Assembly (NCBI GenBank): GCA_004151065.3
Contig: NWUY0300071151.1
Coordinates: forward strand, 13,025-26,734
Direction of reading: 5' to 3'
Length of the DNA stretch: 13,710 nt
Source: Larix sibirica
Lineage: Eukaryota > Streptophyta > Pinopsida > Pinales > Pinaceae
The stretch's first letter is position 1. Each line of letters begins with the position of its first letter. Below the pieces are notes generated by a model. That model saw nothing but the letters and a program-made list of their open reading frames with translations. It had not been told where the DNA came from and did no database searches. Positions 7,557 to 13,710 of the stretch are shown here, piece by piece. The translations under genes were made by a program, and so were the position numbers.

Positions 7557-7735
7557 CTCTGCTTCTCAAAGGAACAATACACTCTTTTACCCTCAATCCA
7601 ACTATTTCCCGATTCAAAGGTGCCCCCAGAAAGTGCAATGGATATAAGATCCATGGTCTTGCTTAGTGCAAGGAGATCTCGTTCAAATTCCTGGAACCCT
7701 TGTCTACTATCGGCAAACCCAAGTTTTAGTACCAT
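7557..7735 (-). CDS. Candidate first exon of an unrecognised gene
   Basis: Minus strand. An ATG at 7735-7733, with an in-frame TAA 18 bases upstream, opens a frame beginning MVLKLGFADSRQGFQEFERD, followed by LLALSKTMDLISIALSGGTF and ESGNSWIEGKRVYCSFEKQR. It reaches a good donor AG|GTATGA with GT at 7556-7555, giving a 179-bp exon and a phase-2 junction. Composition is balanced and protein-like, predicted soluble and helical in its first half. Upstream lies a CpG-rich patch with a G-box, as expected of a plant 5' end. Reading on without splicing stops at once in TA-rich sequence. No domain is recognised. Confidence 0.4.
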
Positions 7736-7739
7736 AAAC

Positions 7740-7990
7740 CGTGCACAAACTTAACTTGGCATACACGTGGCGGCTAGACGGTGGATACATTACTGTATGC
7801 ATGGAGGGTTTTTATTCGTCTTGTAGACGACGAAAATGGCAACAGTGTTCACAGAAACCAACTTCGGAGAATAATGCCTTCTACGTAAAAATAACTGGCA
7901 ATTGCCCCACGAGGGGAATAAGGAACACCGAGTGGAAAAGGGCATTCGGAAGGAAAATCACTTCGGAAGGTTCTGAATCTTTCTAACCAA
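7740..7990 (-). promoter_or_regulatory. CpG-rich patch with G-box, putative promoter/5' UTR
   Basis: This stretch is visibly richer in CG dinucleotides than the rest of the window and lies just upstream of the candidate first exon on the minus strand. A palindromic G-box CACGTG is at 7764-7769, about 29 bases from the ATG, flanked as CCACGTGT on the minus strand, which resembles an ABA-response element core. G-boxes bind bZIP and bHLH factors in plants. No clear TATA box was seen. A plus-strand open frame at 7741-7986 crosses the patch and is regarded as a by-product of its higher GC content. Confidence 0.35.
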
Positions 7991-8312
7991 TTAAATTTTA
8001 ATAGGTGGATCACTTCATCATCCAATATTTACTACTATGCATCTAATGGGCTTGGAAAAATCGAGACAAAGTGTATGATTTTTATTGATTTCTCATGGAT
8101 GAAGCTTCGATTTTGTAATTAATGCTCGATCATAAATGGTCCCACAAGAAAAAGAAACAATCATTGTGTCCATTCTAAAAAATATGACAATAGCTAGTTG
8201 CATAAACAAACCAGAAAATCCAAATACATTCAAAACTTAATGAAATGCAGCTATCCTATAACTGCAACAAGGTTCTAAGTATTAGTTAATTTAGTGCAAT
8301 TTCATATTTACA
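7991..8312. other. Non-coding stretch, nothing recognised
   Basis: AT-rich flank with no open frame, repeat pair or RNA-like feature that I could support. Confidence 0.45.
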
Positions 8313-8396
8313 CTTGGATTGTTTACCAAGATGCTCATACATATCAAAGCTTGGATTCTTTACCAAGATGCTCATACATATCAAAGCTTGGATTGT
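8313..8396. repeat. 37-bp tandem repeat, two and a quarter copies
   Basis: Copies at 8313-8349 and 8350-8386 begin cttggatt and contain taccaagatgctcatacata followed by tcaaag. They differ at a single base (g or c at the ninth position). A third partial copy, cttggattgt, is at 8387-8396. High identity marks it as fairly recent. Confidence 0.85.
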
Positions 8397-9235
8397 ATAC
8401 TGCTTTGACATGGGGAAGCATAATGGTTCTCTAAGGTTCTCGAAGACAGCCCTATTTGTTGTTATGTTTAGTTTCTTGTCTTAGTGACCTATGTGAAGCG
8501 GTCAATTTCTTCCCTTGTTAAACATGAAATTACATTATGTGGAAAAATTTAAAAAAAAAGAAAATATGTTTTATGTTGAAAATTGAAATATGTTGATTCA
8601 TGATATAAACACATGAGCAATAAGCTCTAGGGATCAAGCTAGTATGTAGCATGACTTGTTATTTACTTAGCATGAATATTTTTTTAACAGGAGAGGAAAT
8701 GATTCAATACAGTTCTAAATAAGTGTCCAATGATAAAAATATGAAAGTAATCATTGGCACAAGACATTTACATGGATCAAATTATAAATGATTCCTTGCA
8801 AGCTAAAAAGATTTTTATTAGTGTTTGTATAATGTAGGATTATACTCTAGAGCAAAAGGATTAAAATTGGAAACTTTTACTTTTTTATTTTTTTGGAGAC
8901 TGATTGCACTTTTTGTTCGTAGAGTCCTTTTAGGTGAAGGATATTCACAACTCATTCTTGTCATATTTACTATAAGATTTTAAAAATAGGCTCTATTCTT
9001 TATCACATAGCGATTACAACAAGTACTTGTTTTCACTTTTCGATGAATAGTTATGAAAGATATTTGATTTTGATATAATCCTTTGCTTTTGTTGCAATAA
9101 AGTAATGCAAACTCTAGTTAAATGCATTGATGAAATTCTGGCCTTGCCCCATTCCTCATCTGGTTTTGTGGGTTTGGACCTTCAACCAAACCATGGTGAT
9201 GGCTTTACAATGGAGAAGAGGACCTAAATGATGCC
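8397..9235. other. Non-coding stretch, nothing recognised
   Basis: AT-rich with A-runs near 8550 and T-runs near 8880. On the plus strand from about 9130 a short frame (DEILALPHSSSGFVGLDLQP...) is open for some 30 codons and ends at a TAA shortly before the open frame at 9236. It could belong with that frame as a decayed coding relic, but nothing identifies it. Confidence 0.4.
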
Positions 9236-9418
9236 ATGCTAGAGCGACATAAGAAAATAGATTCATATGAGATAGAAATACCTAAGAGGAAGCAATCAAA
9301 TAATCCTACATGGAATTACTCTACCTCAAGGGATATTATGAATTATTTTAATCTAGAATATGTAGCCAAGAATATGCATACATTTGTGGATAAGATGTCA
9401 AGTTATGAAGGAGCTTAA
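9236..9418 (+). other. Small uncharacterised open frame
   Basis: 60 codons on the plus strand from ATG, Lys/Asn/Tyr-rich and hydrophilic (starts MLERHKKIDSYEIEIPKRKQ). The residue mix is more protein-like than the other short frames nearby, and a coding-like stretch in another frame lies just upstream at about 9130-9230. No motif or splice context makes it convincing. Confidence 0.15.
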
Positions 9419-10871
9419 GTTTCCAAAACAGGGTGAGTGCTAGTTATCTATGCTTGTGATTGGTTTTTCTATAATTGCTAAAATCCAATTAATGTAAGTA
9501 GAGACATGCATAAAGAAGTTATCCTACCAATCTCTATTTAATTTCAACATAGTTCTATGGCCACTTATGTCTTCTACGCAGGGATGCATGATGTATGTAT
9601 AGGCAGTTTTCTTATGCAGGAATAAAATTTATATATCCTTACCAAAGCAATTGTGTACAATACAAGCATTTATGCGCATTGGTCCTTGGATGTTATCATG
9701 AATCTAAACATGTTGCCATGATGGTGTAAACAAATTTACATTTGTTTGTCATTAAGTAGAGCATCATTTTTTAGCTTGGATTCATCTATTTTACAACTGC
9801 TAGAGATTGGTAGTGCAGAGGTACTTCAGTTGATGTTTTCATCATATCATGGATCTCGCATCATCTACCATTTCTTCATGTAGGTTAAATATAAATTAAT
9901 GTAAAAACACGAAGGTTCTCATAAAAAATACGGTGATATGAAGGGAACCATATTCAGATTTAGCTTCGTAAGTTATCAAGCATTAGACTTCCTTGTTAGT
10001 GTTCTGGTTCCAACACGGAATAACACTATGGATCATTTTAACAATATTGCTGAACATAACTACCATCTAATTGCTAGTAACTTGGGAAAGGAGAATACAA
10101 CTACAGATCTTGGATAAAGCTCTGACTCTAGCTCTAGCTTCCAACCCTAGATATGTCTCTCAGTTTTGACTTTACTTTCTAGCTTCAATTGTTGCCACAA
10201 TTACAAAAAACTGCTCACTTATATTGTTGTTTATATTATACCCACCATCTGCTTCGGGTTCACCAACAAATAACTTTGTATGGGGTCAATAGAACACATC
10301 CTTTCTACCTATGATGTGAATGGGAAACATGATGCTTACTTGCTAGGTATTGAGGTTATCACCATCAAAACCATGTATAAATGAATGGCTTGTTTTGTTT
10401 GATTATCCAATAGACCACAAGTGTGAGAATGAATAGTTGTGGGTGTTTACCAATAGCACAACTAGAATGAGAATGAATAGACAACTCATTGGCAGTGTAA
10501 TTACTTTTATCATTGTCATCTAATATAATGAATTGGATTTGTAGAAACCATTGGGACTACCATACATACTCTGATTTCAATGATGGTTGAACAACAATGA
10601 ACTAGTTGACATTATGTAACAAAACCATTCTTACCAGTTCCAATTTTTTTTACAACAACATTCACCTTGAAAAAGTGACCCTCTTCCAGCTGATTTTAAT
10701 CTCTTCACCAATTCGATTGACTAGAAATTCAATTTCTTGTTAATGGCAATCAATTCCACTCTAGGAAAATAGATTTCTTCCTCAATGGAAGTGTAAATCG
10801 ATTATGGGAAAATCGATTTCTTCATCAGCAAAATCAATTAACAAGGATAATTTTACTATACACCTCGGCTA
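9419..10871. other. Long non-coding stretch with minor sequence echoes
   Basis: No gene is supported over about 1.4 kb. Small echoes exist: gagaatgaatag occurs twice between 10424 and 10481. A degenerate motif of the form aaaat(c/a)gatttcttc recurs at about 10777 and 10810, with ttgttaat near 10738 and attaacaa near 10847 as facing inverted ends. None is strong enough to name an element. Confidence 0.4.
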
Positions 10872-11405
10872 CTTGATATGGACATGATATGGATAGATCT
10901 CCTCCATGGAGATCTCTCCTACCCTAGCCTATAAGATTGACGTGCTTCTATGGATGCAACCATGAGCTCGCTAATTAATATAATTGCATCTTCTGTATAA
11001 TACTACATCTTCAAAAACCTCACAATCAGTGACTTGAATGGTTTTACAAAAAAAAGTTTAACAAACCAATTGATGTTTCCTTATGGTTGACTCTCCCCTA
11101 GGAGTAAAGCATTGTAATCTGAATGCAACAATGCTTAACTAGTTGATATGGACTTGATATGGATATCTCCCCAACATATATCTCTCCTACTGTAGCCTGT
11201 AAGAGTACCCTGCTTCTCTTTATGAAACCATGAGGTCACTAATGAGTATAATTGCATGTTCTATATAATGCATCTACAAAAACCTCACAATCAATGATTT
11301 GAATGGTTTTACAAAACAATGTTTAACAAACCAATTGATGTTTCCTTGTGGTTGATTCTACCCTAGGAGTAAAGCATTGTAAATTGAATGCAACAATGCA
11401 TAATT
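10872..11405. repeat. About 270-bp tandem duplication, two diverged copies
   Basis: Copies at 10872-11141 (270 bp) and 11142-11405 (264 bp) align end to end. Shared blocks include ttgatatggac, atctctcctac, atgag(c/g)tc, aaaaacctcacaatca, gaatggttttacaaaa, gtttaacaaaccaattgatg, ctaggagtaaagcattgtaa and gaatgcaacaatgc. Differences are scattered substitutions plus small indels, so it is an old segmental tandem duplication. It lacks terminal inverted repeats or LTR ends and encodes no open frame. Confidence 0.85.
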
Positions 11406-11840
11406 GAAGGTTTCCTCCAAACCCAACCAGACATGTCTGACACATATAGAGTGCCAAACGAACTTATGAATATACTTGAGATTATGTTGTCCCCGAACCC
11501 TCTTTGATGGTACCAATACAATTTCCTTCTCTTTCCTCAATCATTGGGGATTTTTAATTAAAGTTATTTTAAAAAATAATCTATCATATTTGTTTGAATT
11601 GACTTAAGGAGATTCTCCTAAAACAAAGTGCTATATTAAACTTCACTTTAAGCAAGAATCACATNNTGACCCAATTCCAAATTTGGGACATGACATCAAT
11701 ACTTTCTTAGCTTGTATTCCAAGTGAACACAACAACATGCTACAATCCAATGATAATTTTTGGAATGGTTTTCTTAACACGTGATTAATACAGTTTTTCA
11801 CTTGATTTTATCAATCTAGCAACACTAAAAAGAAAGATCC
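11406..11840. other. Non-coding stretch with two unresolved bases
   Basis: AT-rich sequence without supported features. Two N at 11665-11666 may mark an ambiguous call or a closed assembly gap. A minus-strand open frame (11358-11540) straddles the end of the second 270-bp repeat and is not considered real. Confidence 0.5.
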
Positions 11841-12089
11841 ATGGAATTTTATTTTGGAAGATTTGCAACCGATCTTCTAGTTTGGCCTTTAAACCCATAC
11901 AATATCATATTTTCTCATCTATCTTTTGCATATCTAGTTTCTTTTCACTCGACGTGGTTTTTATCTCTAATCATACCTATAGAATTGTATGCAAACATTT
12001 TTTGTCTAGATTGCGCACTTCACATCCTTAAAACAAAGGCATGTATTCATTCTTTATTGTTGGGATCTAAACATAAGGAGCTCTTGTGA
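11841..12089 (+). other. Hydrophobic open frame, doubtful
   Basis: 82 codons from an ATG, predicted strongly hydrophobic in its middle (runs such as NIIFSHLSFAYLVSF and FLSLIIPIELYANIF). Hydrophobic peptides arise easily from T-rich DNA. No family, splice context or second strand of evidence supports it, and it is kept only because it is the longest frame in its neighbourhood. Confidence 0.12.
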
Positions 12090-12256
12090 TGAGATACATA
12101 TTTCCTTGACAAAAGACTCAATATTTCAACCATGCCTCCAATCCATACCTCTTCTACAGCTAATGTCAAATCACCTCACTCCCATCTCACTCTCTCCCTA
12201 ATAATCCTATTTTGTAGTTGGAAAAATTCATTTCTCTACCCAAATATGGCAGCTAA

Positions 12257-12550
12257 ATGTATGGTGTGTTGGGAGTAATTATTTCTCCAACCCCTATACA
12301 AGAAAAATCAAGTCATAAAGCTAAGTTTGGAATAGTTCCAGTAAGTGAAATTAATGATTGCAACAACAAAGATTGTGGTTATCATATTGAATTGGATTTG
12401 ATTGAGGGAGTTCAACCATCAATCAGTTTAGTTGGTGTAATGGTGCCACATTCAACAAACAATGAAGTTAAGGGTTATGCAAAAGAAATAATGGTGATCA
12501 TGAACAGGTTAGATCTTTTCAAGTTCAAGAAACATGGTGGCATTCAATAG
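12257..12550 (+). other. Uncharacterised 97-codon open frame with coding-like composition
   Basis: ATG at 12257, TAG ending at 12550. The peptide includes KFGIVPVSEINDCNNKDCG, YHIELDLIEGVQPSISLVG and VMVPHSTNNEVKGYAKEIMV. Mixed charged, hydrophobic and glycine residues make it more protein-like than the other unplaced frames. There is no signal peptide. It could be an exon or relic, as a ttttgtag acceptor-like sequence lies about 45 bases upstream. No family recognised. Confidence 0.22.
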
Positions 12551-13710
12551 AATTGAAGAAGTGTTTTAGGTTTTAACTAGCCTCGTGGTCTAGTCACATT
12601 AAAATTTTAAGTCTTCACCAAACATATTAATTGCGACTTGTTGCATTTCCATAGGAGACCAAATTGAACTGTCCTCAAGAAGTCTGAAATTGGAAGTCCC
12701 AACAATTTGATAAATGGAAAAATTCGAGAGGGTGTGAAAGAGGTCAATCATAGGTGCAAAGAAAAGGCTCAAGAGGAGTCTTGAAAGAGATATTCCAAGA
12801 ATGTATCGAAAGTCTTGTATCATAGTTGCCAACAAGTGTGTTTGGTGGAACTCCTAACGGAGCATGTTCGATAGTGTATTGGACCCAAAGCATCATAGTT
12901 GTGTGAAAGTGTTGGATAAGAAGAGTCCAATGGAGAGTACCGGTGAGTACATATGGCGGCATATCACAATCTTGTGTTGTACTATTCAATCAAACGTCGC
13001 GGAGTAAATGTTGAAAGGAAAGTGTCAATATGTCAAGGTGATGTATCAAATGAGGATAGTGATAAGTGATATATGATGGTCATATCCTGGCTGTCAATGA
13101 TAGGATGATTGTATGATACAATATTTGTTTGGAGGTTTGGTTTTAGAAGTGATTTAGTCGTCGGTTTTGTAATTAGTCATTTGGTCCAATGGAAATTATA
13201 ATTGCAGAGAAAAATGTCATTTGATTATATATATGTAATTTTTACATAGTAATGAGGGGTAGTGGAGTAGAATCGAAACCAAGTTTGAAAATTTTTCACT
13301 ATGTACTCTACGCTTTTGTGGACAGGTGAGCTTGTAAAATCTCCTAGATCCCCCAAATTGGTACAATATCTATACTAATGGTGTTGAGCTAGTGTCTACC
13401 ACATATTTTCTGTTGATCCAATTAGAAGTGTTGAAGGGAGAGTTGATTTATTTGTTGGAAGAATTATTTGAGCTGTAACTTGTGGGAATCGAATGATTTT
13501 TTTCTATGTGATAATTGATTGGGTTGTAATCACTGGTTCTTTGTTGAGATAGTTGTTCTCATGGTCCTATTGTGTTGATGTATTTGTAACTTCAGAATAT
13601 ATTCACTTGTATATTGTATTTGTACTTTATTGTATCCCCAACGGAGATGTATTATTCCTCCGATTGGAAGTGTCGTCAGTTGTACTTGCAAGTGTCGCAA
13701 GTGATATTGT
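12551..13710. other. Non-coding right flank, nothing firmly recognised
   Basis: Overlapping minus-strand frames at 12599-12835 and 12744-12989 are open but resemble nothing known. 12581-12596 (cctcgtggtctagtca) resembles a tRNA or SINE A-box head, but no B box follows. Past 13000 the sequence is T/G-rich with many tgta and ttgt words and a local near-repeat of aagtgtcg at 13668 and 13691. An LTR is conceivable, but no paired copy, primer-binding site or polypurine tract is visible. Confidence 0.35.

Noticed and set aside
7741-7986. An 81-codon plus-strand gene
   Set aside because: It coincides with the CpG-rich patch, where higher GC lowers stop-codon frequency. The minus-strand start exon beside it is better supported.
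11841-12089. A membrane protein gene
   Set aside because: The hydrophobicity is explained by T-rich DNA, and there is no homology, splice signal or conserved charge pattern to back it up.
12581-12620. A second SINE or tRNA head
   Set aside because: tggtctagtca nearly fits an A box, but its last base is wrong and no B box occurs at the right distance on either strand.
12599-12989. Two overlapping minus-strand frames as a retrotransposon fragment
   Set aside because: No gag zinc knuckle, protease, reverse transcriptase or integrase motif appears in either frame.
13480-13710. A long terminal repeat at the right edge
   Set aside because: There is no second copy in the window, no TG...CA termini, no primer-binding site and no polypurine tract.

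Overview
The window looks like nuclear DNA of a seed plant. It is AT-rich, has almost no long open frames, and carries several short coding stretches that end at splice-like sites. It is also littered with decayed local duplications and a tRNA-derived SINE-like head. This texture suits a large, gene-poor genome such as a gymnosperm, but that is inference and no species-level marker is visible. No rRNA, true tRNA, CRISPR array, phage gene or bacterial operon is seen, and no complete protein-coding gene can be supported. Two unresolved bases (N) lie at 11665-11666.

Layout. 1-1900 is mostly non-coding, with a 12-bp inverted repeat (404-459) and a 48-bp tandem duplication (688-783). At 1917-2097 the minus strand has a convincing terminal exon: a pyrimidine-rich acceptor, 59 complete codons and a stop. 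Its product is not recognised. Two small hairpins follow in the presumed 3' UTR. 2436-4030 is a patchwork of unrelated short tandem duplications. 4488-4800 begins with pol III A and B boxes and looks like a SINE. A perfect 76-bp tandem duplication sits at 4911-5062.

The one recognisable protein family is on the minus strand at 5220-5570: a fragment of a plant group-1 (GT-B fold) glycosyltransferase, broken by a two-base frameshift and cut off before the catalytic C-terminal motifs. Further along the minus strand, 6813-7990 holds a possible gene or gene relic read right to left: a CpG-rich, G-box-bearing upstream patch, a first exon with a donor site, coding-like blocks in shifting frames, and a terminal exon encoding a Ser-rich linker plus one hydrophobic segment (a GPI-signal or tail-anchor type of C-terminus).

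From 7990 to the end there is little that can be called. It holds a 37-bp and a 270-bp tandem duplication and two or three unplaced ORFs.

The recurring theme is two-copy tandem duplication. At least ten independent pairs with different unit lengths (25 to about 270 bp) and different degrees of decay occur in 13.7 kb. The supported coding pieces are all on the minus strand. They look like fragments of different genes or pseudogenes, and nothing shows that they form one pathway.
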